Notes under the pieces: model-generated | Databases searched by the model: none | Told to the model about the DNA's origin: nothing | Seen by the model: only the letters and a program-made list of their open reading frames with translations | Source of the DNA: Neodiprion pinetum | Lineage: Eukaryota; Arthropoda; Insecta; Hymenoptera; Diprionidae | Assembly: GCF_021155775.2 (NCBI RefSeq) | Contig: NC_060237.1 | Location: 17,878,970 to 17,942,969 of the forward strand | Length of the DNA: 64,000 bases | Direction of reading: 5' to 3' | Program-made: the position numbers and the translations under genes | Shown here: positions 38,201-47,930 of the stretch, piece after piece | How positions within the stretch are numbered: position 1 is the first letter of the stretch | Layout: each line of letters begins with the position of its first letter

Positions 38201-41200
38201 TTCCGGCCCTCTGATTGGCCCGGGCGACCGCACCCACCCTGCAATGGCCGCTTTGTTGGTACTGCTGCTTTCTCTTGCATGCGCTGCTGCTCTGCGTCTA
38301 CGTGTGCACTTGTCCTACGTGTGTTACCACACCTCACACAAGTTCGTTCCATTCGGTAGGTATACGCAACTCGTATAATCTCTACCTACACGGCTAGTGT
38401 CCAAGAAGCAGTGTTGGAACGTGGTGCACCATCGTGCAATGGCACAAGAATTTCTATCCTACATGTAGGGACATGCACGATGATATCCGACCTAAGCTTT
38501 ACTACACTTGTGAAGTAAACTTGTATCAAGGAAAATAACCGGTATATGTTATACTTGCGGACTACAAGCGTGTGGAATGAAATACAATTGCACATTTTGT
38601 ATCAATGCGTGAGGTTATTGAAATTGAAAACGCAAAAATTGCAAGGCTTCCATGATATTGTTTTGTCAGATATCACGGTTTTCCAAACTCTTCAATCTGC
38701 AATGGCACGGAGCTGCAATCCCGGAGACTAATCCCCAACTGTGTCGGAACTTTGCGATCGATACTCGCGGTGATGACGGATACAGATCATTGACATTCTC
38801 GAGGAATGCTGCAGGTTGTCTCCTTCGACAACCTTGATTTCACTCTTCCTCTCAGGAGTCAACTCGAATCCATGAGTAGCACCAAGAAACTGCGTCACTA
38901 CTGTCAAATAGAATTCGAAAGCCACGCTCGAATGCGGGACTGGTGCCGAATTTTTCCCACCGGCAAGATACAACCACCACGAAACTCCCGAAAGGGTTGG
39001 TCCCACCTTTAAGGTCATCCGGCCGGCCGTGGCGAAGGGTTTCAGCCGAACCACGAGGGTCGAGGTCCTCGAGGGTTGCTCTCTGCAGATGATGGACGGG
39101 ATGGGACTGGCTGGTTTCAGGATCCGGTGGCGCGGTGTCGGCATATACGGGCAATTCCGCCGCGAAGAAAAGGGCCGCTTGTTCGCGTTCCGCCATGCAG
39201 AAATCGCCGCGAAACGCGTATTTTCCACGGGGAAATCGGTGTGTGTGTGTATGGGTATGTATAAAAGGTGCAAGGACGGTTTTGTTTTTCTCGTCCGCGG
39301 GTGTGCGATGTAAAGTATTGTTTTCCGTTTTCACCGCAGCCACGCTCTGAAACGCTGTATATTAATGCGCACAAGTATAAACGCCGCGAGCTTACGTTCG
39401 TCTTTTCCTTGCTGCACAGTGCAGCCTGCAATCCGCGTTGTTATAAAACTTCTCCGGCAGTCGGTATGTGTGCCGCGATGCCATTTACGCATCCCTTAAT
39501 TCCCGCTCACTGAACAAATGCGAGAGAATTTTCTTCGCGGTGTTAACGAAAAATACAGGCTGTTATGCGTATTGTCAAGAATATTATTCTCTTTTTTCAA
39601 AATCAACCTGCTCGCGTTCTATGTTCGATAAAATTTGCCTTTTCTCTTTTGGAATTCTTATTTAACTTGGATTCTGTTTTTTAGTTCTGGGTAGAAAATA
39701 GTATATTGTGCAACAGGGTGGCAAACCAGGTTTTTTCGAGCCGAACGTAAGTTTGCGATATGAGTCTTAGAGGTGAAGACGAATATTGCGAATACGCGAT
39801 GCGAAAAGGACGCTGCTTCCTTGTTGCACACATTGTTTTTTCGTGAAGCACGGAATTGAGGTTAGGCTCGCGTAATGTCAGATTTACTTGCGACTGCGCA
39901 TGCGCGGAGTACGGAAAAGACCATATTCATTAACTCTCAAGACTTGAACGTGATCTTTATCGTACCTACTCCACGCACGCGCAGTCGTAACTCACTCCCA
40001 CCATGGCTACAACAGTTACTTTACGTACGTTACACAAGCACGAAAGACACGTAAAACATGCTTGCGTTACATAAAAATTAGTACGATACTTGACGGACTG
40101 AGTCAGGCATGGTGGAAGATCGTTCTTCTTCTTTTTTCATCCAATAAAATATGACTTGCCTCTAGAACGACGGTTTTCAGTACTTGAGTAAAATATGGCT
40201 TTCATTTGATCCCATTAAAAAATACTTCAGGTGAAGCAGTTTAGCAAATATGAATATCTTTCATCTTATCGTACGATAAATTGTCGTATTGTTCGTATAG
40301 CCGAGCGATTTCAATGACTTTTGATATGTTCCTCGAATGAAAACACCCAGCGAAGTTAAGATCAATTATCATCATGGAGTATAGAGAAACGTAGAAACGA
40401 AAAGTGGAACGTGACCTCAACCAAGAGTCGTGATTCAAATATACCTGTAAATACAAAAATCGGGTTGACCATTCGATCATTATATAACAAAAATGAGTAA
40501 TCATCGATGATCGTGAAACAGGACAGAAATATTCATTTGGATCACAATTCTGGCAACGGTTCTGCAAGTTCGAAAATATTCTCATCGCTATTATAATAAT
40601 TGTTAACAGACAGTTCATAAATAATTATTCAACACTTGACTGCAGAATTTTTTCACACAAATATAATGGTAAGGGTAATTGATCATCGTTGTAACTCTGG
40701 CAGAAAATTATTATTCAAATTCGGAAACCTTCTTCTTATTTCGGAGATTGCATTCAGTCGCATTTTTCTGTCGCATAAAATAGCAACGCGTGCGGGCGAT
40801 TCCGCTGCGGTAAACTATCACAGTTGTGTCCCGATTTCATATACGTAGGTACAAAGATGTACTCGCTCACCTGTATTCGGTCCTCGGGAAGATCCGTTCG
40901 GAGGCTGAGCATCTCGCGGGCGTAAACGTCCGGATAGTGCGCCTCCTTGAAAGCCGTCTCGAGCTCCTCCAGCTGCTGCGACGTGAAGATCGTCCTGGAG
41001 CAACAACCGTATGAACCTAGTTATATGCCATTACAACTTGTCACCCTAATTAGTTTTTAGCGGAGAATTACTTCCAGACGCGTTGCGATCGAATAAATAG
41101 AAGATCGAGATTCGCCTATTGCGAAAATCTGCGCTATTCAAGGACCACGACTCTGAAAGTCTTCGGGAAATTTGGGACTGAATTTAATTTGCGCAACTTC

Positions 41201-44200
41201 GTTGATGGTTATCAAATTTCAAGGATACATCAAGTTAGCGATCGGTTTTGTGATACTTTTCTTCGTACGAAATCCAACATTCTTTTCAATCGAATATCTC
41301 TTCGCATCATTGTTCGATTATCCGAAAATTGTGTTTCATTGGATGTACAGTGTTCTGCTGGAGTAAAAATTTTGTAACCAGTAATAATGGGTACTGAAGT
41401 GAAAAGTTACAACTCGATATGAGATAACAATTTTCATATTGATTCAATGTTCGCAGGTTTGTGTTTACTCGGTAACATATGTTCACCTAATCGCTTTGGG
41501 CTTGCAAATAAATTTCAATCACGTTGTCAATTTGAATTCGTTTTATACCGGCGTATAAAATATTGGAAAGTACCTAAAAAAAAAGGTACGTCAATCGTAT
41601 CGAGAGTGATCTACGCTAATAATACTGCTGGCCAAATACACTCTGTTTAATTAAGTCGGTTAAAAATTCATTGGTTCGAATAAATTTGTCGGATTACGTA
41701 CACTGTATATTCACGGACTACTGGTTTCATCGCATTTTTTTTTTAATCGTAAGTGCCGCCTTCTTTAAAAAAAAAAAAAAAAAAAACATAGTCAACCTAG
41801 CGGAATTGCTCAAAGTTAGCGGTTGAAAGTGATTACCAAAAAATTATTTACTCTAGAGCTTATACTATGTGTATTATAAAAAGGGCATTTCAGGAGGTAT
41901 CGATCAAGATCAGAAATTGTAATTTTAGATTGGCCTCAGAATTTTTTCTAAGAAAGTACTAGTCAAAAAAAAACAAAAAATACATTTCAAATTTTTTTCA
42001 AACAACCTTCGGCTGTATTACGGCTCAATTCGTCATTTCCAAAGCGCCTATATTCTAGAATTCGACAAAATTACGAAACATTTAGTAAAATATAATAGAA
42101 ATTTTGAGCCCATGTTATAAATGCATGGAGTTTTTATTCCGGGAAAAGAAGTATTGCTAATCCCCTTCTCCACGTGGTAAGCCGTTGTTATTTTTCAACT
42201 TCAACGTCAGCTGTAATCGATATTTTGCGAAATTTTTCTACAAAAAACATCCAGTACGATTAAAGAAATCTTTTACTCTACCGCGTTACTTGAAATCCCG
42301 ATTAGTAGAAAAATGCAATTCAAACGTAGGTACGCGATGAAAGCGTGAAGTCGGAGGATTGAGCAACTATTTTTGATTATTTAAAAAAAATGGCGTTTCA
42401 TTCCCGAAAGAGGAAGTTAAAAAAAAAAAGGTAAGTAAATTCTTTCATCTTCTTTCTCCTCGGACTCTCGATCCGTAATTTTTAATCCTGGATCCTGGCT
42501 CGGATTCATGCTGCTGTACTAATCGCCCCTGCATCGTGGTAACCCGATCACTCGGTAAAAAAATGGCGGGTGGCTTCGCTCGTGACGTATAAGCGGTCGG
42601 AACGCCCGTAGGGCGACGCTTAATAACTTGGCATGGGACGCAGGCGCGTTCGCCTCGCGCGAATCGCAAATTGCACGTACGTAACGATTATATACAATCG
42701 ATGAATGGGGCTTAATTGCGAATGGATATGCGGTTTGCACCGGTGTAACGGCACACGTGTAATTACGTATTCGACCGATACGAGTACAGCGGTCAATCGA
42801 GGGACAAAAATGTTTCATACAATTCGGGGGACGGTTTCTCTTGGCTGTCTTCGAGTTTTCACTCTTTTCGAAAACCTCCACGATGATCCAGGAATCAAAA
42901 CTCACTCGTTGAGTAACGATGACAAGTTCAAAAAATAAACTAACCGGATGAGCATAGAAGCCCAAAATTTTTCTAGCAAGCACATTTCTATAGAAAAATA
43001 TATCGTCGCTGTTCGGTTCAATATTTGTGCAAATAGCGGGACAAATTGTCGTATGAGAAAAATTTTGAAGCGGTAAGTGATGGCGAAAAAGATAGAAAAT
43101 ATAATAATTTGACCAATCATGTAAAACGATTTGGAATGAAATATATATATATATATATATATATGAAGTAACAGTGAATTATAATAAATTGTGAACGAAA
43201 GCTGGTCTTGCATGGAATTCTCGGAAAAATCGTATTAGAAGATTCTCAGAATTATGAATCATCATTTCGTAACTGGAGGTAAAGAGATATACAGATCAGA
43301 AAAAAAAAAAAAAATAGTCTCCGTAATTTGTATTGTCATTGAATAGTTAATTTTTTTCCAATACTTGACTCGAATCGATTCAGCCGTTGAATTTGTTCGT
43401 AATATACGTAACCGGAAGCGTATTGAGTAAAAGTGGTAAAAGCTTCGTGACACGTGTCTACCAATTATTTGACGTATCACTAAAATGAGGTCCACTTCGC
43501 TGTAATCGATACACATATATGATTATATTACAATAGGACCAGAAATCGAAAAATATTCGATGGTGTGTTTGACCCCCCGTTTTTCACCGATTTCGGTTCC
43601 GCGGCTGCACTCCAGGGATAACAACTACAATCTCAAATAATTCTCTGCTAATTTCTTGCAATCATTCCCGCCGAACCGATAATCGTGTTACCGTAGCAGC
43701 GATCCAATTTGTCAGCAAGACGTCCAATTAGGGATAATTTCTGACAGATGGATATAGACGAACTTATCATCGGCCCCTGTACAACGGTGACTGTGCTCCA
43801 GAGATGAGGCAGACAGGCGTGAACTAGGAGGGCGGAAGGCAGCGACTCCTTCAACAAATTCTTTAGAATTCAAAGTCATCCTTCTGCCTACCGAAAATCC
43901 CGCGATCAGCTCGTTAGAGGATTGCAGCCCGGTCAGGCCTTTTAACTTCCAGGTTATACACAGCGAGGCTACGCCTAGCTAACCTGTCTATCATGTCTAT
44001 AAAGGCGTACGCGCGTCAAAAATTTTAACCTTTTTTTTTTGCGTGATTTATTCTATGCTTCGAGTTCGATTCGAGGACGCGTGATTGCTATGCGACGCTA
44101 AATTTGGAGGAATATTTAAGGCGCTTTGATTTGTTCAAAATAAGTTTCTGTTGGATATACACTGAGAAAAATTTTCGTTTGTTATAGTGATTAGAAGAAT

Positions 44201-45517
44201 TCAGTAAAACAGGTATCGTTAAAGAAACTGTTTGAATATTGGTGGAATTACAAGAAACGAGTGACAATGTAATCATTTTGCGCTATTGTCGATGCTTTTT
44301 CGGTTATTGCAACGCAAAATCAGTTTGTGAGGTTTACTCTACTTTTTTAGTTATATAAGGCTTTGAGATCAATTTATTGTTGCATAAGCATTAAATTTTC
44401 GCAACAGATACAAGAAAATATAGCAACAGTGATCGTAATGAGAAAGAATAGTAACGGATACTAGACTTTCTGGTAACAGCTACAAACCTAATTTTCATTT
44501 TGTATTTAGAACTATATTTTTCGATTGTGGTAAAAAATGAAAATAGTCAAGGACTGAGCTGTAACCGGAACTAACAATTTCTCTCAGTTTTCGTATAGAA
44601 AAATAGTAAATTCAGTGTACAAAGCTAGTTCTCAATTTACTACGCATAAATATCACCAAGTTGATAAAAATTAATTTCGGAAAATGTGTTATCGGTTTAG
44701 TGAAATGATAATTTCGTATAAAGAATTGATGAAAATAATTATACGTATGCAGGCAATCTACGTTTCTGAGGTGAGATTTTGAATATGAATTTAAAAAAAA
44801 CTTGTTCAACATTGAAAACGAGGAGGGAAATGTAGAAAAATCATGACGAAAAGATTAAAATTCGGCAATGTCTGATCGCTGACTGCATCTGAATAATTAC
44901 ACTAAATTTCATCGATATTGGATACGTCGTCAGTGTCTGCGCGAAATGAGGTACAATTTTATTACATGCATAAGCAATTTGTTCGTTATGTCCAGACTGG
45001 TTCATTTGGGCTGTGAAAATGTGGCTATAGTTGTAAAAAATATTGCCAATAATTTCGCATCCGTAGCATAAAGTGATGTCAGTAATTGTGGCAATAAAAA
45101 GAAAGGAAAACGAAGTGTAAATAGGAGATAATATTCCATTACATTTGATGAATTTGATTATTCCAATAACAGTCACTGCGTTTCAAATTCTCTCAGCTGA
45201 TAAGACGATAATATAATAAATTCAACGATTGAAAGACCCTTAAAAAAAAGTAAATACTTTACCCGACTGAAACTTGATACTCGGGCAACCATCAGCTGCC
45301 TTATGGGTAATTATACAGTTGAAAATTTTGTTTCTGGGATTTGAAGGAAAAAAAAACAAATCGAACAAACAAGCTAAAGATAAGTTAATAAAATGGTGAA
45401 TCAGCTTGATCAGAGCAGAGACTCACCTATGGCGACGTTTCTTCTTCTTTTTTTTGCTGAAACCTGAGAGACCGTCGACCGTGAAGTCTTTCCCAGTTTC
45501 GATACTGTGTCCGATAC
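11062..45517 (-). CDS. Vsx: Vsx-type (Chx10/Vsx1/Vsx2) homeobox transcription factor, 5' end missing
   Basis: Join on the minus strand: 45517-45427, 40994-40871, 13141-12967, 12305-12114, 11216-11062. The visible product is 244 complete codons plus a split first codon. In order it has a six-lysine run leading into KRRHR, a complete 60-residue paired-like homeodomain with Gln at position 50 and the invariant W48, F49, N51 and R53, a CVC domain (KCWGRSTIMAEYGLYG, then a block ending APWLLGMHRKSIEA), a low-complexity linker, and an OAR motif (LRNESIACLRAKAQQH) just before the end. Homeodomain plus CVC plus OAR defines the Vsx family. Known members act in the nucleus as sequence-specific regulators, largely repressors, in visual-system and interneuron development. 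All splice sites are GT-AG and all phases agree. Insects usually carry two paralogues, Vsx1 and Vsx2, and I cannot tell which this is. The N-terminal exon or exons, expected to hold the eh1 motif, are absent from the window. Confidence 0.95.
11217..12113 (-). other. Vsx last intron (897 bp)
   Basis: It is bounded by gtgagt and ttttctag. The first 107 bases keep the upstream reading frame open to a TGA at 12007-12009. Otherwise the intron is AT-rich with no recognised element. Confidence 0.8.
12114..12305 (-). CDS. Vsx: Vsx, CVC end and low-complexity linker exon
   Basis: The acceptor is gggtctgtag before GGATGCACC, and the donor is TTCAAAG followed by gtgagt. The 192 bp begin and end in phase 1. 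The product opens GMHRKSIEAAEHLKGGG, which completes the conserved CVC tail APWLLGMH-KS-EA. A Gly/Ser/His/Gln-rich stretch follows (SGNDHAGSGSSPHHNHLQGG, then TSSESGQESQDG and SSSSGGDFK) with no fold visible. The frame stays open for 35 more codons past the donor, to the stop at 12007-12009, so intron retention would give a protein without the OAR motif. Confidence 0.93.
12306..12966 (-). other. Vsx intron between CVC exons (661 bp)
   Basis: This AT-rich intron is bounded by gtaagc and ttgtag-type sites. Apart from the splice signals I see nothing recognisable in it. Confidence 0.8.
12967..13141 (-). CDS. Vsx: Vsx, homeobox exon B plus CVC domain
   Basis: The acceptor is ccttgtttcag before GTCTGGTTCC, and the donor is CTACTCG followed by gtaagc. 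The 175 bp start in phase 0 with VWFQNRRAKWRKTEK, the DNA recognition helix including W48, F49, Q50 and N51. The CVC domain follows directly: CWGRSTIMAEYGLYGAMVRH, SLPLPETILKSAKENEAVAP, WLLG. The CVC domain is specific to the Vsx/Chx10 group (Chx10, Vsx1, CEH-10) and supports DNA binding and repression. The last base (G) joins the next exon to give Gly. Reading through the donor would add only KPN before a stop. Confidence 0.97.
17817..18245 (+). mobile_element. Roughly 430-bp TIR element, copy 1
   Basis: Ends are tactgagaaaaattt and aaatttctctcagtg, so termini are near-perfect inverted CACTGAG/CTCAGTG. It is flanked by TA on both sides (17815-17816 and 18246-18247), as expected for a Tc1/mariner-type target duplication. 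There is no coding capacity. Diverged sequence of the same family lies immediately upstream at about 17545-17760. Confidence 0.9.
19173..20005 (+). mobile_element. 833-bp TIR element of a related family
   Basis: The left end is cactgagagaaaagagttat and the right end, read inverted, is cactgagaaaagaagttatt. TA flanks both sides. It shares only the terminal heptamer with the roughly 430-bp family, while the interior is different and non-coding. An internal imperfect hairpin (cgaactaaac near 19193, gtttagttggttcg near 19226) sits just inside the left end. Confidence 0.82.
25865..25885 (+). repeat. Poly-C and (CT)n microsatellite
   Basis: A short C-run followed by about eight CT units. It forms a polypyrimidine strand. 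Confidence 0.9.
27726..28155 (+). mobile_element. Roughly 430-bp TIR element, copy 2
   Basis: Full-length copy with cactgag at the left and ctctcagtg at the right. It shares the internal landmarks aacgcaaaatcagttt, gcaacagtgatcgtaatgag and gaaaatagtcaaggactgag with the other copies. Flanks are TT rather than TA, so the target site has mutated or the end is shifted. Confidence 0.9.
28310..28630 (+). repeat. Degenerate GAAATCT-type tandem repeat
   Basis: About 300 bases of loosely repeated units of roughly 10-12 bases around TTGAAATCTC or TGAAATC, with much substitution. It looks like an old minisatellite. It starts about 150 bases after copy 2 of the TIR element. Confidence 0.75.
30752..30977 (+). 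mobile_element. Possible short relic of the TIR family
   Basis: The left end cacgagaaataaaatagttg and the right end gaaaaatttctctcattgtg resemble decayed termini of the CACTGAG family, with a roughly 226-bp non-coding interior. The match is weak. Confidence 0.35.
34953..35393 (+). mobile_element. Roughly 430-bp TIR element, copy 3
   Basis: The ends cactgagaaaaatttc and aatttctctcagtg are intact and flanked by TA at 34951-34952 and 35394-35395. This is the best-preserved pair of ends in the window. It contains a small aaaaaacaaaaa expansion relative to other copies. Confidence 0.93.
37840..38300 (+). promoter_or_regulatory. CpG-rich promoter-like segment with two CCAAT boxes
   Basis: GC-rich sequence with a GGCGA/GAGG purine-rich run (about 37980-38030) and two copies of tctgattggcccg 31 bases apart (38179-38191 and 38210-38222), each an inverted CCAAT box. 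A plus-strand ATG with a signal-peptide-like frame follows at 38244. Promoter activity is inferred from composition and motifs only. Confidence 0.4.
38244..38355 (+). CDS. Possible first exon encoding a signal peptide (speculative)
   Basis: From the ATG at 38244 the plus strand reads MAALLVLLLSLACAAALRLR followed by a short Cys/His-containing stretch ending KFVPFG, then a possible donor (TTCG before gtaggt at 38356). A hydrophobic core after Met with small residues at the end looks like a cleavable signal peptide, and CCAAT boxes lie 20-65 bases upstream. If real, it would start a gene nested inside the Vsx intron on the opposite strand. I found no second exon, the protein is not recognised, and the read-through ORF is only 44 codons from this ATG, so chance is quite possible. 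Confidence 0.2.
39260..39267 (+). promoter_or_regulatory. TATA box candidate TATAAAAG
   Basis: TATAAAAG follows a GT-repeat and a CpG-rich segment (38900-39240). No transcript start or downstream exon could be tied to it. Confidence 0.2.
39811..39986 (+). repeat. GC-rich hairpin repeat, copy 1
   Basis: It contains cttccttgttgcacac, attgaggttagg, cgcgtaatgtcag and then gcgactgcgcatgcgcggag, followed about 50 bases later by an inverted arm ctccacgcacgcgcagtcgt. The same order occurs in reverse at 58301-58472. The inverted arms could form a hairpin, and the core holds a perfect TGCGCATGCGC palindrome (39895-39905). Confidence 0.8.
40871..40994 (-). CDS. Vsx: Vsx, homeobox exon A (homeodomain residues 5-46)
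   Basis: The acceptor is ttgttgctccag before GACGATCTTC, and the donor is ATACAG followed by gtgagc. The 124 bp plus two bases from the previous exon give 42 codons: RTIFTSQQLEELETAF, KEAHYPDVYAREML, SLRTDLPEDRIQ. This covers helices 1 and 2 and the start of helix 3. Hydrophobic core residues L16 and F20 are present. Compared with vertebrate Chx10 as I remember it, Q replaces Y at position 11 and T replaces K at position 18, both on the exposed face. The exon ends exactly between codons after Gln46, a common intron position in paired-like homeobox genes. Confidence 0.96.
43139..43164 (+). repeat. (AT)n microsatellite
   Basis: About thirteen AT units without interruption, in the intron before the homeobox exon. 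Confidence 0.93.
44160..44589 (+). mobile_element. Roughly 430-bp TIR element, copy 4
   Basis: The left end cactgagaaaaattttcg is preceded by TA. The right end is decayed (ctctcagtt). The interior is colinear with the other copies. It lies in the 4.4-kb Vsx intron. Confidence 0.9.
45427..45517 (-). CDS. Vsx: Vsx, first visible coding exon (basic run, homeodomain start)
   Basis: The acceptor reads cgtttcag before GTATCGG, and the donor is CATAG followed by gtgagt. Length is 91 bp. Two leading bases finish a codon begun in an unseen upstream exon, then come 29 codons starting IGHSIETGKDFTVDG and ending FSKKKKKKRRH. The last two bases (AG) are completed to Arg by the next exon. The lysine run and KRRHR are the usual entry into the Vsx homeodomain and a likely nuclear localisation signal. 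The run is encoded partly by eight consecutive A. The exon starts in phase 1, so the gene continues upstream. The frame one base off also reads open (SKLGKTSRSTV) and should not be mistaken for the product. Confidence 0.93.
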
Positions 45518-45874
45518 CTGAAACGATTCACATAGTTGGCACAGATTTATAAAAAGAATAGATGAACTTGGCGAGAACCAAGCAAAGTGAGGCAAAAAAA
45601 ATTTTGCAAATTACAAGACCAGGCAATTTCGAGTTAAAAAAAACTTTCTACGAGCATGAACTTGATTCTATGTGTACACAATAAAACAGCGCGCACTCGC
45701 CGCTAATTGACTTTAATCACGTTACGCTTCTACAAAAGTTGAACGACATTTTTTTTCACTGTTGCCACATATAATTGGATTAATTAACAAGCCAGGGATT
45801 CCGATTCGATATAAATTGGCTCGATTCGTGCAAAGGCGTAAATATCAGATGCCACTGATATATTTTTCCGATTC

Positions 45875-46231
45875 TCAGTACACACGCGATTCCTTAATCA
45901 TTTTTGGGTACTAAATAAAAATCAGTTTTGGAGTCACAACCCAAAAATCTAAAATATTTTACTATTGTGTTTGAGTCTCATGACTCGTGCTATATTTTTT
46001 TTGTTACCATTACGATAACTTCGCGTTGGTTCGTAAATGAATTGATGTCAAGTCCTCGTTTAATTGAAGAAACGAAGTGCGATAAACAAACAGAATCAAT
46101 GTCTCAATGACCAGGAAATTTAGTACTACCACATTGTCTTGCAATTCCAACGACGTTTAAACAATTGTTGTAACTTTTACCCAGCTTAATAAAATTTCAT
46201 ACCAGCTATAGAAACGAACTTTTTCTCAGTG
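45875..46231 (-). mobile_element. Diverged reverse-orientation TIR element
   Basis: Read on the minus strand it begins cactgagaaaaagttcgttt and continues with decayed matches to the roughly 430-bp family (gttggaattgcaag, acgaggacttgacatcaatt). The other end is not clear. It lies just upstream of the first visible Vsx exon. Confidence 0.55.
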
Positions 46232-47765
46232 CTGCAGTTTGAGTAGCAATATATACAACTTCATATACGTATACAATTCAATTGAATCAGCGTTACACAG
46301 CGTATCTAATCGCGAATGTGACTCCGAGCCCTTCGTACATTGGTGTAATGCTTAATTAAACCCAAAGCTCATTAGGCGTATCATTTTATCGTTTGCTTCG
46401 CTTTGTTCGCGTAATTATATCCATCGATGAACCCGAATGCGAACCAAGTCCTCGTGTATTTGTACATATTCTACACAGATATACGTCTCTCGTTCCAACC
46501 CAAGTATCGGATTACTCGATGTAGGTACCTATAATGGATACACACACGAACCTAACCTGCTGTTCGCATGACCCATCTATCACGTGCACTCACTCGCAGT
46601 TCGAAAATGCTGTACAAGGTATTCGCCGCATTTGCGCACATCGATATATATATCCGGAGAAGTAAACTACGACCCTTAAAGTTCACCGGAAATTCGCACA
46701 CATATATAAGCATTACTTGTGTATAGTACAGTGTGAAGTATATACCAGGTCTCAGGAATCAACCGTCGCGTCGTTAGGAAAATGAGAGTTTCGGTCTTTC
46801 GTCGAAACCTTACAGCTGTCGATGGATGTTTTTAGGTGCACAAAGAGGCGAAAGAAAGGGATAAAAAAGAAGAAAGCAGAATACCGATCGAGTTTCAATC
46901 AAGGAAATATTAACCTCAACTTCTAATACACGTAATGTAATTTTGTCGGAACGATGGATCAAATCGTAGCAAACAATGTGTTTGTTTTTTTTTTTTCTGC
47001 AAATATTGTAGAAAATATCTTTATTGAATTTTAATGTTTGTTTTAAGTGCGAATGCATATCGAAACGAATTGATATTCGGATCCGACCGAAGAAACATTG
47101 TAAAATCTCGAGTTGAAATTTACCTGATTTTTCCATACCGTGAGAAAAAAAGCAATGAATAAATTGACCCATATTTTCCTCGACGAAAGCTTTCGAGTAA
47201 TTTGGAAACTGCGTACAGGAGAATAATTTGTGGTAACGAGTAAGACTGTCAGTGCGTAGATTCCTGGATCGGATTAATTTCAACGTTTGCAAAGTTTTCA
47301 CTTCAGCGAAGCTACCTCGTAGGTATATACCTGTACATATATATTTACATACCTGTAAAAGCGTGAGATAAAAGCTGTTATTACCGCTATCGGAAAGGTA
47401 TGCGTAACACAGGCTTATAAGCTCGGTTGAATAACAAAGCGCGGTGCCCGAGGGGCGAGTGGGGCAAGGAGGAAAGGGGGAGGAAGATATCCGATTTACA
47501 TCGATGTATACACGCGTGTATACTGTAACCCAAAATAGGGATGTATATAGGTAGATATATTCGAGGGGTGTACGTTGTCCCCGAAAATAATTATCAATTA
47601 TAAATTAATTTGAAATTAATGAGGGAAAAGCTTTGGTGCAACTTTGTACAATGAAACTCCCCCAAGCTTTTTACACAGCGGAGGGTTTGAGGCCGGCAGG
47701 CAGCCCACCCTGGCGGTCGTAAAGCGCAACGTAGAGCCGAGCGACGCGTGGTGGTAGCTAACTAA

Positions 47766-47836
47766 CTATTAATTAACAGCTTAATTCTAATTATATCCCC
47801 CAACTAATTGGACTACGAAACATTGCTGACGTCACT
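47766..47836. promoter_or_regulatory. Cluster of TAAT homeodomain cores next to a CRE
   Basis: ctattaattaacagcttaat, tctaattata and actaattgg give at least four TAAT/ATTA cores in about 45 bases, followed by TGACGTCA at 47829-47836. Paired-like homeodomains bind TAAT cores, so this is a candidate enhancer or autoregulatory element about 2.3 kb upstream of the first visible Vsx exon. Inference only. Confidence 0.3.
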
Positions 47837-47855
47837 GTGCAGGTAGGTCTACATA

Positions 47856-47930
47856 TGTACATATATATATGTGTGTGTGTGTGTATATATGTATACATGT
47901 GTGTGTGTATATGTATATATATATATAAGG
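47856..47930 (+). repeat. TA/TG compound microsatellite
   Basis: Alternating (TA)n and (TG)n blocks such as atatatatgtgtgtgtgtgt make up about 75 bases. It sits directly after the TAAT/CRE cluster. Confidence 0.93.

Larger units (their letters stand above)
13142..40870 (-). other. 27.7-kb Vsx intron splitting the homeobox
   Basis: The intron lies between homeodomain codons 46 and 47 (donor gtgagc, acceptor ccttgtttcag). It holds three good copies of a roughly 430-bp TA-flanked repeat, an 833-bp relative, a degenerate GAAATCT tandem repeat, one copy of a GC-rich hairpin repeat, and CpG-richer segments near 20.7-21.1, 22.4-23.1, 27.2-27.6, 35.6-36.1 and 37.8-39.3 kb. Many short ORFs exist. None shows a domain I recognise, and the longest (25049-25627 minus, 192 codons; 22433-23044 plus, 203 codons) look like chance ORFs in GC-richer DNA. 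Large introns in developmental homeobox genes commonly contain enhancers, which is inference here. Confidence 0.85.
40995..45426 (-). other. Vsx intron of 4.4 kb before the homeobox
   Basis: It is bounded by gtgagt at 45426-45421 and ttgttgctccag at 40995. It contains one full roughly 430-bp TIR element (44160-44589), an (AT)n microsatellite near 43139 and a GC-richer patch near 42430-42800. No other coding sequence is recognised. Confidence 0.85.

Noticed and set aside
38728..39343. Overlapping 181- and 163-codon minus-strand ORFs
   Set aside because: Several frames on both strands are open at once in CpG-rich DNA, which is the sign of composition rather than coding.
40241..40618. 125-codon minus-strand ORF with possible receptor-like look
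   Set aside because: I considered an odorant-receptor fragment, but there is no diagnostic motif, no matching neighbouring exon and no clear membrane pattern.
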